Shown here: positions 1-8,426 of the stretch, piece by piece | Layout of the letters: each line of letters starts with the position of its first letter | Numbering within the stretch: the first letter of the stretch is position 1 | Assembly (NCBI RefSeq): GCF_963678635.1 | Contig: NC_087063.1 | Location: 84,057,574 to 84,121,573, forward strand | Length of the DNA: 64,000 bases | Source of the DNA: Symsagittifera roscoffensis | Taxonomy: Eukaryota > Xenacoelomorpha > Acoela > Convolutidae | Direction of reading: 5' to 3' | Notes under the pieces: model-generated | Told to the model about the DNA's origin: nothing | The model's database searches: none | What the model saw: only the letters and a program-made list of their open reading frames with translations | Position numbers and translations under genes: made by a program

Positions 1-1134
1 GCTAAGCGTAAGGATGCCCTTTGCTTTGTCAGATTCGTGGTGGATCGTATCCCCACTCCTGTTTTGGGAGAATGCATAAAGCTCATTCGGCAGGAGGGAG
101 TTGATTGTGAAAGGAACTTCCTTAGGGCACTCCTGGAACTATATCAGGACATGCCATTGACTGTGCCAAGCAAGGAGTCGAGTGATATGGAAAGCTATCG
201 CAAGTTGGAAGAGGTGAGAAGATATTCCAACAAAGAATTGAAAGTGAGCCGAGAGTTGATTGAAGCGGTCAGAGGACAAAAAGAGTTTGCAACACTAGGG
301 AAACTGAAGTCGTTCCAATATGTGTCTGGCATACCGGGGATGGCGTATAATCCCTTCGTGAATGAAGAAGCCAGGGAAGCGTACTTCGACTATGAGCAAG
401 TCATAGTACTCAATTTCTGGGTCGAACGTATTAAAGAAACTGGGATGCTGATGGTGGAACAACCCAAGCTGGGAATTATTTTGGAAGAACGAGTGGTCGA
501 ACCCTCGGTTCCCGAGCTAAAGGGGCAAGTGAGTTTTGATTGTGGTTCTTGGGACGGTCCCTTGAAAACCAGTCTAGTGACGATGTGGGAACTCATGAAG
601 CCTTCTTGGTGCCCTCATCCTAATGCCGGTTTAATCTGGGACATGACGGCGGATATTACGTTAGACCTAGATGATGATGCGAGTTTACAGGATCTGGCCA
701 TGATACACCATCTGCTGGCCATGAAGTCGACGAAGCGGAAGAGCAATCCATCCACGGAGCTGCCTGAGGAAAGTCCATCGAGCGATTGGTTGAAGCAAGG
801 CACATGCTTTGCTCAACAAAGTAGGATGGAAGGGCATGTTTGCAACTTGGGACATTGCCTGATTACGCTGAGCGAGCAGCATCGACAACTGGCACGATTG
901 TACGGAAGATTGAGCATGTCAGATAAGAGTGCCATGGAGTTGGTTGCAGACTGCCATGGGGTGACGGACGTGAACCTGATCACAGCCTTGGGATTTTGTA
1001 GCATGACGAGTTCGATAGAATCACTCGAGCCCCTGGAGCGTGCCCATGAGCTAGTGACGTCCCTCAGCGTGGAAATATTCCCTGGAGCATTACAAACAGA
1101 GCAGAAGATTGGAGGCTGGCGAGAAGCTCTATAA
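1..1134 (+). CDS. Unrecognised protein, 5' end outside the window
   Basis: The frame is open from the first base of the window to a TAA at 1132-1134, so the gene starts further left. The first codons read AKRKDALCFVRFVV. I do not recognise the family. The product has mixed, protein-like composition with several W, C and H residues, an acidic patch (DLDDDASLQD, near 670-700) and a C-terminal stretch of about 100 residues that looks helical. There is no obvious membrane segment or zinc cluster. Base composition is clearly less AT-rich than the DNA after 2.4 kb, which argues for real coding sequence. The next open frame (1141-2349) is in the same frame just after the stop, so the two may be one interrupted gene or two adjacent cistrons. 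A polypurine tract and LTR-like DNA downstream make a retroelement 3' ORF possible, but no gag, protease, reverse transcriptase or integrase motif is visible. Confidence 0.6.
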   Translation, partial: AKRKDALCFVRFVVDRIPTPVLGECIKLIRQEGVDCERNFLRALLELYQDMPLTVPSKESSDMESYRKLEEVRRYSNKELKVSRELIEAVRGQKEFATLGKLKSFQYVSGIPGMAYNPFVNEEAREAYFDYEQVIVLNFWVERIKETGMLMVEQPKLGIILEERVVEPSVPELKGQVSFDCGSWDGPLKTSLVTMWELMKPSWCPHPNAGLIWDMTADITLDLDDDASLQDLAMIHHLLAMKSTKRKSNPSTELPEESPSSDWLKQGTCFAQQSRMEGHVCNLGHCLITLSEQHRQLARLYGRLSMSDKSAMELVADCHGVTDVNLITALGFCSMTSSIESLEPLERAHELVTSLSVEIFPGALQTEQKIGGWREAL

Positions 1135-1140
1135 AATGAA

Positions 1141-2349
1141 ATGAATCTGAAGGATAGTGAAGCCTATCACAGACCTACTGGTTCAAAATATATGGTGGGT
1201 TCAAGCTCCGCGCCATACTGTAATAGCAAGTATCCTACGCACATGGTGGTAATGGATGCGAGGACGCAACAAGTATTGGTTGACCAACTTTTCTCTGTGC
1301 CAAAGTGCGTGAGGTTGGCCAGAATGTCGGAAAGGCCATATGACTTGTTGGCAAAGATCTTTCGGGCAGTCCCGAAGAGATCCGAAGGCGAGTTGCAAGA
1401 CGTTGTGGGTGAAGAGTTCATGAGACTGAACGAAGGCAATGTGAGTGAGTTCCAGAAACAGAAAGCGAGTGGAGCCTTACCCACTGAATTCCCCACCATA
1501 GAAGAGAAAGACGATTTACATAGAATCCTGATGGAAGTGGAACCGTTGCTGGGAGCCTCAGGGTATCGGACCCGAAGGAACATAGTGAGGACCCATGGGG
1601 AGTATCCTTGCCACTGCTTGGCGCAGACGTTGTGGTACCCCAAACGCGGGAATCTGATCCTAGTTTGGGACGTGGAGGAGTTGTACTCCACGGGGTTGCC
1701 CGATCAGAATCAACAAGTGTCAATCGTGGTGGTTAGCGCCATGCTAGCAGTGAGATGGCTGGAAGCTAACGCGGACACAAGTCAGCAGGAGACGGCCGTG
1801 CCGACTCCTGAACAGCTGAGCAACGTAAAAATGAGTCGTGAATTGGATCTTTTCAGAACCACCTGCAAGGTTCTGAGGATACCTAAAGCCATTGAAAGAA
1901 TATGGTCAAGGCAAAGATTGATGCCTTGGTTCCGTGCAGTGATGACATCTTGGATGTATGAACGCGCGAAGCGTCACATGTCAAGGAACACGGAAGCCTA
2001 TCAATCTTTCCAGCTAGATATAGGACCAGGAGCCTATAAACGGGCATTCTTGACGCACAGAAACGCGGTCACCACAGCGGTGAAGCGGGTAGCTGGAACG
2101 CCTTGTGTTACTGAAGATGAGAAGAAAGAGGTCTTAAGAGCTGACCTAGAACGAAACGTGAGCCTATGTCTTCACAACAGCTTTTGCAGGAACCGGGAGC
2201 AGAAGGTGAATGTGGACTTGCTACCTTGTTGCAAACCGAGGCTGTTGGAACAGGAGGGTTGGGGCACGGCCCGCAACTCTCTCGACATGTTAGAAAAAGT
2301 CCTGGAAGACAGTGACGCTGAACATCAGGATGGAGAAATGATGGAATGA
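1141..2349 (+). CDS. Unrecognised 402-residue protein, same frame as the preceding ORF
   Basis: This frame begins with ATG at 1141, only two codons after the TAA that ends the previous frame and in the same phase, and stops at TGA 2347-2349. The product is not recognised. It has a hydrophobic stretch (VSIVVVSAMLAVRWL, near 1710-1760), a basic, Trp- and Arg-rich region (IWSRQRLMPWFRAVMTSWMY, near 1900-1960) and a cluster of Cys in the last quarter (CLHNSFC, LLPCC). The end is acidic (DSDAEHQDGEMME). Base composition matches the preceding ORF. The placement allows either termination-reinitiation, stop readthrough or a nonsense mutation in one long gene. The downstream polypurine tract at 2357-2383 fits the 3' ORF of an LTR element, but that is inference. 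Confidence 0.6.
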   Translation: MNLKDSEAYHRPTGSKYMVGSSSAPYCNSKYPTHMVVMDARTQQVLVDQLFSVPKCVRLARMSERPYDLLAKIFRAVPKRSEGELQDVVGEEFMRLNEGNVSEFQKQKASGALPTEFPTIEEKDDLHRILMEVEPLLGASGYRTRRNIVRTHGEYPCHCLAQTLWYPKRGNLILVWDVEELYSTGLPDQNQQVSIVVVSAMLAVRWLEANADTSQQETAVPTPEQLSNVKMSRELDLFRTTCKVLRIPKAIERIWSRQRLMPWFRAVMTSWMYERAKRHMSRNTEAYQSFQLDIGPGAYKRAFLTHRNAVTTAVKRVAGTPCVTEDEKKEVLRADLERNVSLCLHNSFCRNREQKVNVDLLPCCKPRLLEQEGWGTARNSLDMLEKVLEDSDAEHQDGEMME

Positions 2350-2356
2350 AGATGAC

Positions 2357-2640
2357 CAAGGAAGAGAGGAGAAGGAGAAAAAACTCGATTGTTTTTGTGT
2401 GTAAAAACTTGAACAAATCAACCAAGTTTTGATTATTGAACTTGTTAAACTTTTTGTTTTGATCTAGTTTGGTCAGACCAAACTTTGAAAATTGTTGCAA
2501 TTGTTAAAATTGTTGAAATTGTTGATTTTAGTTACTACTATCTATGTATGTATATAAGGAGCATAGGTGAGTATATTTACCTATTTATTCACGACTGAAG
2601 TTTTTAACCTGTGTAAGACACAAATTCACTGTGTGGCGAC
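2357..2640 (+). repeat. Polypurine tract followed by LTR-like sequence
   Basis: An almost pure purine run (about 2359-2383) follows 8 bp after the second ORF's stop. A TG dinucleotide at 2390 could begin an LTR. The next 250 bp are AT-rich with direct near-repeats of the type AAATTGTTGAAATTGTTG, then a TATA box (TATATAAGG at 2551-2559). Near 2634 is TGGCGACATGGCAAG, which begins with TGG as tRNA primer-binding sites do. This order (ORF, polypurine tract, U3-like region, TATA) resembles the 3' end of an LTR retrotransposon. No second LTR copy is in the window and the boundaries cannot be fixed, so the call is tentative. Confidence 0.3.
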
Positions 2641-4159
2641 ATGGCAAGTTTGAGTAAACTCGCTCTGGAAGGGTGGGTAACTCAAGAACTTTCCTAGCCA
2701 CAGAGTTTCTTAGTTTTAATATTGAAAGGACCGCATAAATGACTGATTATACTTGGTGAGTAATGTTAAGTTAATTTTAACGGGTGCGTGGCCGTGCCAC
2801 GTCCCACTTTTTAATCACAAAGAGCGAAAAGAAGTTTTATGGCAAGACGAAGTAAAGTAGTCAGAAAAGAAATTTTATCTAAGACACTCCTCATGGTGCA
2901 AATTTTGTGAAAATGTTGAAAGGCAGTGAGATGTAGTACGATGCCATTTGTGAACACGTAGTGAGTTGAGGTGGAGTAGATAAATTTCATTTTCTTATGC
3001 AATTTGTAAGATTGATTACAGAAAACTGGATAACTACTTGACGATAACCCGGTGTTATGCGATCAATAGGGACATTGATGGAGACTTGTCCGGGGAGTAT
3101 GTGCCATTCTGCCAGATGACACAACACAACCTTCCGGCGACGTAAAAAAGGACGGCTAAAGGCCTTATGAACGAAAAAGTGTTGCGAAGGAGGGTCAGAA
3201 TGTTCTAGAATTTTATTTTTCAAAATTTCGATTGAAGAGTGAACATTTCTGAGAAATAGAAAAAGTCGGCCATTTTGACTAAAAAAGAACAACGACAGAT
3301 ATTGTGAAAAACAGTCGTACAAGAGACGGAAATTACGAAGCCTCTTATCGTGGCAACAACGCACGATAAGACACTTGTCAACAGATATTGGTGGAGAAGG
3401 AGGCTTCAGTGGGGGGAAGAAATATACCACGGGACCCTCCCGGGACACGAATTATAAGAGATAAGAGCGTTATCTCAGGAATATTACGGGAGCGGAGGCT
3501 TGGTCCCCCAGAGACTGTTCTATGTGAAGGGACTGTATAAACTAACTTTATAGCTGCTGGAATGTCATAGATCTTAATTAACACCGTTATTGTTTAATAT
3601 TTCAGAATATGAGTAGCTAGAAAAAGGAAAGGGTCAATTCATCTCCAATGGATTTAATATAGAACTGTCACACAAAAACATGTTAAAATAGGTTGTTTGA
3701 GCCGTGTTTTTAATGACAATCACGTAGTCTGAGGATCCGAGACTCAGCTATGTGGTTGTGTTCGCATGTAAACGAAAGCTGATCAAAAGTCGTTTGACTG
3801 ATGGCCTAAAAATGGTAACTTTTTACTTTGCCCTAAACAGACCAGAAAATTAACTGGCAAGGTCGAGACGGTGAAAAACGAGCAGGATTAAGGTAACTGA
3901 CGCCTGCCAGTCGTTAATAGGTACTTTTCCTACGCTCCGTCGCTGTGTAGTTTTTGGGCGAATGTTACAAGACAGTTTTGAAATCGATAAAGAGAGCAAA
4001 ATGAAAATGAAACAGACTTGTGTGAAAAAGACAACTTCTGCAGACGGAAGAGAAACAGAATTAAAAAATTTCCAAGATCTGTTTTCGTGAGATAAAGACT
4101 GTTCGGCACCACCAATGTCTACAAAGTCGCAATCATTGTTCTCGACAGTGGTGGTTTCT
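2641..4159. other. Region without a convincing gene
   Basis: There are open frames of 60-150 codons on the - strand (for example 2987-3448 and 3850-4206), but they start at non-ATG codons or have compositions typical of translated non-coding DNA. The segment just right of 3850 could be a downstream exon of the 4160-4456 gene, because the frames overlap at 4160-4206 and a GTAAAC donor-like site lies at the overlap. I cannot show this. A small perfect hairpin (CGTGGC, 3-base loop, GCCACG) sits at 2787-2801. Confidence 0.4.
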
Positions 4160-4456
4160 TCAATTTCCATGTTTACTGGAAGACTTTTTTTGCTTATTTG
4201 TATCAAGGTTGATAGTTACAACTGCATACCAATCGCCTTTTTTTCTCTCTGATCTATTGCCGTTTGGTTTGTATTTTATTATATATCTTGCTATGTTTTT
4301 GTCTGTCAGAAGTATCCGAACAATTTTTTCTACGTTTCCGGTACTGATTTCGTCTAATAACTCTTTTGGTAAATTCTCACCTGTTAAACTCACATTTTGT
4401 GTGTTTTCTTTTGGCAAAAATATTTTTTTGAAATTTTGAATTTTCAAACACGACAT
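4160..4456 (-). CDS. Small unrecognised protein at the 3' end of the virus-like block
   Basis: ATG at 4456 begins a 98-residue frame on the - strand, about 100 bp downstream of the stop of the 4555-5616 gene and on the same strand. The product is Lys- and Asn-rich. Its middle (LPKELLDEIS then NVEKIV, ending YIIKYKPNGN) resembles, by eye and without gaps, the C-terminal 50 residues of the neighbouring 4555-5616 product (LPAELKELVK then NVEEMH, ending FVVKFKSNCN). That suggests a diverged duplicate of a C-terminal domain. No function can be assigned. The last codons (KQKKSSSKHGN) may be out of the true frame if an intron begins at the donor-like GTAAAC near 4172. Confidence 0.45.
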   Translation of the reverse strand: MSCLKIQNFKKIFLPKENTQNVSLTGENLPKELLDEISTGNVEKIVRILLTDKNIARYIIKYKPNGNRSERKKGDWYAVVTINLDTNKQKKSSSKHGN

Positions 4457-4554
4457 GTTAGCAACTAGTAATCACACAAGATCAAAAGAAAATGAAAACA
4501 ATCAATAAGTATATTTATTATGATTCACAAAACTTGGCGTATATATGTGATTCG

Positions 4555-5616
4555 TCATTTCGGTTCAACAGGCAAATCAACTCCTCGTTCAATGAAGAAA
4601 AACTCATATTTTGTGAATTTGTCATGGTTACAATTAGATTTGAACTTAACAACAAAATGAGCAGCAACTCTGATAGTGGCTTGAACTAAATGCATTTCCT
4701 CAACGTTATCAGTTTTGACTAATTCTTTCAGTTCAGCTGGAAGCTGATGGTCATGCAAATGGATTTGTCTTCTCTCTCCCAGCTGAGGTTGGAGCCCTTC
4801 CAGGTTGAGATTGAACAACGGAATTGACTGGCGAAGTTCCTGGAGTCTGGACATTGTTAGGTGAAAGTAGTCAAGAATTGTAAAAAATTTCCGTAAATTA
4901 TCAATTTCGATATCGTTCAGTGTAATTTGTTCGAGTTTTTGCAGGAGAGGTTTTCCTCGACAATCTAATATGCCTGTCCGCGTAAGAGTAACTTTAATTC
5001 TTGGTGTTAAATTGTTTTCAGGACTCTGATTAGTCATCGAAGCGTAAACCACCAAATTTGGAGATAAGGTTGTTTGCATCATTGGACAGTTCATTTTGTA
5101 ACCAATCGAAAAAGCTTTGGATTTTCTACGGGTACAATGCTTTAATAATTGATGCAAGGGAAGTAAATGAGATTGTCGTTTGCAAATATGTTTTTCTTGA
5201 CCCAATAACTGTTCAATCTTTGGGCAGCCAATATCTTCCAAATTTGTCACGGGTAATTTCAAGTATTCAGCTAATGAAACAGATTTTTGTGTACCTTTTG
5301 CAAAAAAATGGGAGTTAGGGTTCCTCAAACGAATGCTGTCAAAAATTTGATCCAAATATGAGTAAGGGTATTCACCTTCGTCCCAACGGAGCCCGTGTAG
5401 AAATTTAGATACCCAACTGTAAGCTTTTTTCTCTTCTTTTGATAAATTGTTGAATTGAACTGGTGGCAGAAAATGAATTGTATCAATTGTTTTAGCAGAG
5501 CAAGCGGAAATTTCCTTCATGATCAAAGGTTTCTTGCCACATTTAAATCCTTCAATATCTAAAATAATGAGATGGTTGAAAAACAGATTTTTAGTTTTCT
5601 TTCTTTGGGTTAACAT
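4555..5616 (-). CDS. RNase H-fold / DEDD exonuclease-like protein of a virus-like element
   Basis: The first ATG is at 5616; the frame is also open upstream to a GTG at 5625. Residues near the start read LIILDIEGF followed 12 residues later by LIMKEISACS. This hydrophobic strand, D-x-E and second strand is how exonuclease motif I of DEDD/RNase H-fold nucleases looks. Further on are a HGLRWDEGEYPY segment, GTQKSVSLAEYL, CPKIEQLL and a Cys/His-containing stretch (HICKRQSHLLPLHQLLKHC). I recall this arrangement from uncharacterised invertebrate proteins linked to mobile or virus-like DNA, but cannot name a family with certainty. The N-terminal nuclease-like part is followed by about 150 residues of unclear fold. 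It lies 49 bp after the stop of the 5666-6034 gene on the same strand. A GT-AG intron at 5559-5691 would fuse the two in frame, but would remove the hydrophobic strand before D-x-E, so separate genes are preferred. Confidence 0.6.
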   Translation of the reverse strand: MLTQRKKTKNLFFNHLIILDIEGFKCGKKPLIMKEISACSAKTIDTIHFLPPVQFNNLSKEEKKAYSWVSKFLHGLRWDEGEYPYSYLDQIFDSIRLRNPNSHFFAKGTQKSVSLAEYLKLPVTNLEDIGCPKIEQLLGQEKHICKRQSHLLPLHQLLKHCTRRKSKAFSIGYKMNCPMMQTTLSPNLVVYASMTNQSPENNLTPRIKVTLTRTGILDCRGKPLLQKLEQITLNDIEIDNLRKFFTILDYFHLTMSRLQELRQSIPLFNLNLEGLQPQLGERRQIHLHDHQLPAELKELVKTDNVEEMHLVQATIRVAAHFVVKFKSNCNHDKFTKYEFFFIERGVDLPVEPK

Positions 5617-5665
5617 GACTTTCACTCAACATTCCAACAAACGAAATAACTTTGGTTTGAATGTT

Positions 5666-6034
5666 TTAAGAAATAAGCAAAAAGGCAATACCTGTCACGT
5701 GACCCAGGTAACCGTTTTTTATTGGACAAGGCAAAACATATGTGTACCCAGGACCGATATGATTTTTTTCTTGCAAATATCCTGCTGCGTCATGCAAAAT
5801 AGCATGTATTCTAAGAAATTTGAAATGTTTCAAGTGTTTGTCGAGCGACGAATTGTCTATTCCAATTAAACCACCATATGGTCTGTTTTTCAAAACAAAA
5901 TCCAAATTAATATCAGCATCCAAATACAAACAAGTGGCTAACAAATACTGAAATCTGACTGATTTGTCTGGATATTGTGATTTTAAGTCTATAAAAATTT
6001 TATGAATGAGTTTTAAATCGAAAGTTGAAATCAT
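5666..6034 (-). CDS. Unrecognised small protein in the virus-like block
   Basis: The first ATG is at 6034 (the frame is open a few codons further to 6049); it stops at 5666. The product is about 122 residues. A run with HDAAGYLQEKNHIGPGYTYV is conspicuous: GPGY preceded by an acidic/Gly loop looks like a conserved motif, but I do not know the family. Spacing to the neighbours is short: 47 bp from the stop of the gene upstream and 49 bp to the next ATG. That matches a compact viral gene block rather than ordinary invertebrate genes. The last codons (GIAFLLIS) read into a GTATTG donor-like site, so a spliced form joining the next gene is possible. Confidence 0.5.
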   Translation of the reverse strand: MISTFDLKLIHKIFIDLKSQYPDKSVRFQYLLATCLYLDADINLDFVLKNRPYGGLIGIDNSSLDKHLKHFKFLRIHAILHDAAGYLQEKNHIGPGYTYVLPCPIKNGYLGHVTGIAFLLIS

Positions 6035-6081
6035 GTTTACTGAACTCAATATAATAAAAAAGGAATAATGAAAAGTATCAA

Positions 6082-6870
6082 TTAAAACTTAACTTTCTCT
6101 TCAACAATAAATTTCACAAATAGCACATCAGTATCTACATCAAGTTTTCCATATCCACTTGTCAAAATATCCATTATTTTACAAAAAGCGGCAGAATGGG
6201 GTCCATTAATTAAACTTTCAAATCTTTTCAAAGTTTCTGTATTCATCTCATCTGTTTGAACATGTCTGCTTTCTGTATGTTTCTTTGAAACTGAAGTCGA
6301 AATTCTTACGGATTTGCTTAACGTCGACGATGCAGCAGGCGTAACTGTATTATCAATTCGTTTCTGTCCCCCAACGGCCGGAGATTTCTTGCAAACGTTT
6401 TGATTTGGTGAAGTTTGTTTGTTAGATGATGTTGCAGAAAGCAATAAATTGGGTAAACGTTTTTTGATTGCAGTGAAATCTAACAAATCGAGATTGGCTG
6501 CAACAGGTTGTGCTGAATAAGTGAGAGCTAGTTTAAGCTTGTCAAATAACTCACCGTTTCCTTTGACATCTTTAGCAGGAGAAACTAAGTATTTGAAGCA
6601 AGTGAAAATACAAGGAACACTGAAACATTTTTGGGAAGGAAAAAATTGGTTTAATTGTTCCTCTGAATCTACTTGAATCAATATATGGTAATGAGTTTTT
6701 TTTTCATTCTCGACTGAAAAAGGGCAATATTCAGATTTGAAGTGGCTTCCAAAAGCATAATTTTTAAAAGTAGATAAATTAGGAATTTTTTCAGTGATAA
6801 CAAATTTGAAATTTGGTTGAAATTTTTTGAAATAATCAGGTAACACAACTTCGAACATAGCTTCTGCCAT
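6082..6870 (-). CDS. Putative HUH-type Rep-like protein (weak match)
   Basis: ATG at 6870, stop at 6082, 262 residues. The first 110 residues contain, in order, FKFVIT, then KTHYHILIQV, then CFKYLVSPAKD. This order resembles the three motifs of HUH replication initiators: a hydrophobic motif I, H-x-H metal-binding motif II, and a motif III with Tyr and a later Lys. The rest is a Ser/Thr/Lys-rich linker and a short C-terminal domain (about 50 residues, beginning near RFESLINGP). No Walker A loop or superfamily 3 helicase is present, so it would not be a full parvovirus- or circovirus-type Rep. A single H-x-H is a weak signature. Another role, such as a structural or regulatory protein, is possible. 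It starts 14 bp after the stop of the upstream PC4-like gene, which implies shared transcription. Confidence 0.5.
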   Translation of the reverse strand: MAEAMFEVVLPDYFKKFQPNFKFVITEKIPNLSTFKNYAFGSHFKSEYCPFSVENEKKTHYHILIQVDSEEQLNQFFPSQKCFSVPCIFTCFKYLVSPAKDVKGNGELFDKLKLALTYSAQPVAANLDLLDFTAIKKRLPNLLLSATSSNKQTSPNQNVCKKSPAVGGQKRIDNTVTPAASSTLSKSVRISTSVSKKHTESRHVQTDEMNTETLKRFESLINGPHSAAFCKIMDILTSGYGKLDVDTDVLFVKFIVEEKVKF

Positions 6871-6884
6871 TTTGTAAAGGAAAA

Positions 6885-7256
6885 TTAATTCGAGTCGTGC
6901 TTGAAATCGTTTGTGTTTGAGGAAAGTTGAGATTTCCTGGCTCGTTTACAGTTAGACTGTGGTTTGTCTTTGTTTTCAACAGTATCAGAAATTTCACTTG
7001 TTTGCGCTCGGATTGACTTTCCCGACTTTAGTAATTTTGAAAATTCTTCGCTGCTTAAGGAAAGTCTTTGTACACATTCAAATTCAGCGCCTTCAGTTGC
7101 TTTTTTGAAAACTTTCAGGAATACATAAGTTCCAGTTTGGTCATATGTTTTCAATGTAGCACGCACTAATCTTTTACTGTTTTCCGAAATATCAAAATAG
7201 CAATCGCCAAAATCTTTATCTGCATTTGCTGTGGTGCTTGTTTTGGTTTTATTCAT
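6885..7256 (-). CDS. PC4/p15-like ssDNA-binding protein (putative)
   Basis: ATG at 7256, stop at 6885, 123 residues. Residues about 18-75 contain a pattern like the PC4 (p15) coactivator fold: F-x-IS, then KRLVRATLKTY, a short turn, TYVFLKVF, then a loop and RLSLSSEEFSKLLKSG. The final part matches the LS-x-EE-x-x-x-L segment that ends that fold. The C-terminal 40 residues are Lys/Arg/Ser-rich (CKRARKSQ) and could be a nuclear signal. PC4-like proteins bind single-stranded DNA as dimers, a sensible partner for a DNA polymerase. It is the first gene of the - strand block and lies next to the divergent promoter region. A complete second copy of its coding sequence is at 8859-9230 in the duplication. 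The family call is by eye. Confidence 0.55.
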   Translation of the reverse strand: MNKTKTSTTANADKDFGDCYFDISENSKRLVRATLKTYDQTGTYVFLKVFKKATEGAEFECVQRLSLSSEEFSKLLKSGKSIRAQTSEISDTVENKDKPQSNCKRARKSQLSSNTNDFKHDSN

Positions 7257-7739
7257 TGTAACGAGTAAATTTTCAAAGTAACTTGATTCAAAACTGAATA
7301 GAAAGAAATGAATGGTTTCGATTGAATGTATATGTCTGCAAAAGAAAGCGTTGTATCTATTTTAATTTATATACACATGTACTTTATATCGCAAAGATAT
7401 TGGATTGCAATTTAGTTCAAATGGATAAGTATTTTTTGCATGTACAACTGATAAGAATTTTAATGGGTGTTAAAGGTCACAATGTTTAAACGTTATTTTT
7501 GATACAAGCTATTTGTTTGAATGCAATTTAGATAAACATAGAATACCACGCAAGGTAACATAAATATTTTACACGCCCTCCCTTATTAAACTGATCAAAA
7601 ACTACATAGGATGTCTTGAAATTTCTAATTTTAGAAGAACCAATCCCTATTTTAATCTCTTGAGGCGTTTTCACAATTCATTTCAGTTTCATTTCTCTCC
7701 GCGTTACGTTTGTCCTTTTCTTCCAACTTTTCTTCAAAA
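7257..7739. promoter_or_regulatory. Divergent intergenic promoter region
   Basis: These 483 bp separate the ATG of the - strand PC4-like gene from the first ATG of the + strand gene at 7740. No reading frame of note is present. A TATA-type sequence for the - strand lies at 7366-7373 (TATATAAA read on that strand), about 110 bp upstream of the ATG at 7256. No clear TATA box was found for the + strand gene. In the tandem copy this whole segment is missing. Confidence 0.45.
7366..7373 (-). promoter_or_regulatory. TATA-like box for the leftward gene block
   Basis: The - strand reads GTGTATATAAATT across 7364-7376, and the gene it would serve starts at 7256. The position is reasonable for a eukaryotic or viral TATA element with a leader of about 80 bases. 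AT-rich surroundings make chance matches common. Confidence 0.35.
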
Positions 7740-8374
7740 ATGCCTTGTTATATTATTGCCGGATATTCCAATCACGAAAGAACCATTTTTTATGAAACCG
7801 TTCACGGTAATTTTGTAGCAATAATTAACGAAGAAAAAAGTTTCAATTCTGATGAGTGGACTTGTACTCATCACGTTATGATTCCCAAAATTTTTTTACA
7901 TTTATTCAGTAAACTTTCCTTAAAAAATTCAAAGAAAGACGAAGAACTGAATATAAAGTATTTGAGTTACCTTACAAATTCTGGTAAATATACGGATCCT
8001 GACGAGCCTCTTGCTCTTCAGGTTGATATTTCAACTTTATCAAAACCAGTAAAAAAATTTTGTATAAATACGATTGTGATGTTACTCCGATGTGTGAAAA
8101 CCAGTTAGAATACTTTGAAGAAATTTCATTTTTTGATCGTTTATGGGGAATGGAACAGATTGAATCACCATCATTAGTTACCCCGAAAGCTGATCCTTCT
8201 CCTACAGTGTCACCATGGCTTGATGAACCAGATTCTTCAACTCCTACGCGCACCCCCGAAGCGACAGTGAGTAATCATATGGAAAATTTGACTCCTTCTC
8301 TATGCCTTGCACCAAAGAAAAAACGGAAGCTAACAACACTAGAGAAAGCGCAGGAGTATTTGGACCTTATATAA
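7740..8374 (+). CDS. Unrecognised protein with C-terminal NLS, split by a -1 shift
   Basis: ATG at 7740 opens a frame that ends at 8106-8108. A second frame, in the -1 phase, is open across the same point and runs to 8374. The switch is at A-AAA-AAA (8051-8057) followed by TTTT; a one-base backward slip there moves exactly from the first frame to the second. The first part (about 105 codons) has no known motif. The second part is acidic and Pro/Ser/Thr-rich (SPTVSPWLDEPDSSTPTRTP) and ends with PKKKRK, a classical nuclear localisation signal, close to the C-terminus. Either a one-base indel has broken the gene or the site is a programmed frameshift. The same sequence is in the tandem copy. It is divergent from the - strand block and has an AATAAA signal about 50 bp after the stop. 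Confidence 0.55.
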
Positions 8375-8426
8375 CTTTGAAACTGAGGTTGAGTTTTATT
8401 GATTTTTGTTTGTTTTTATTGTGTAT

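Noticed and set aside
390-1723. Open frames of 60-174 codons on the - strand
   Set aside because: They are antisense to the two long + strand frames and have no independent support.
7843-7875. CTGATGAG followed by a small stem, like a hammerhead ribozyme core
   Set aside because: The matching GAAA core and a closing helix are absent, and the site is within coding sequence.
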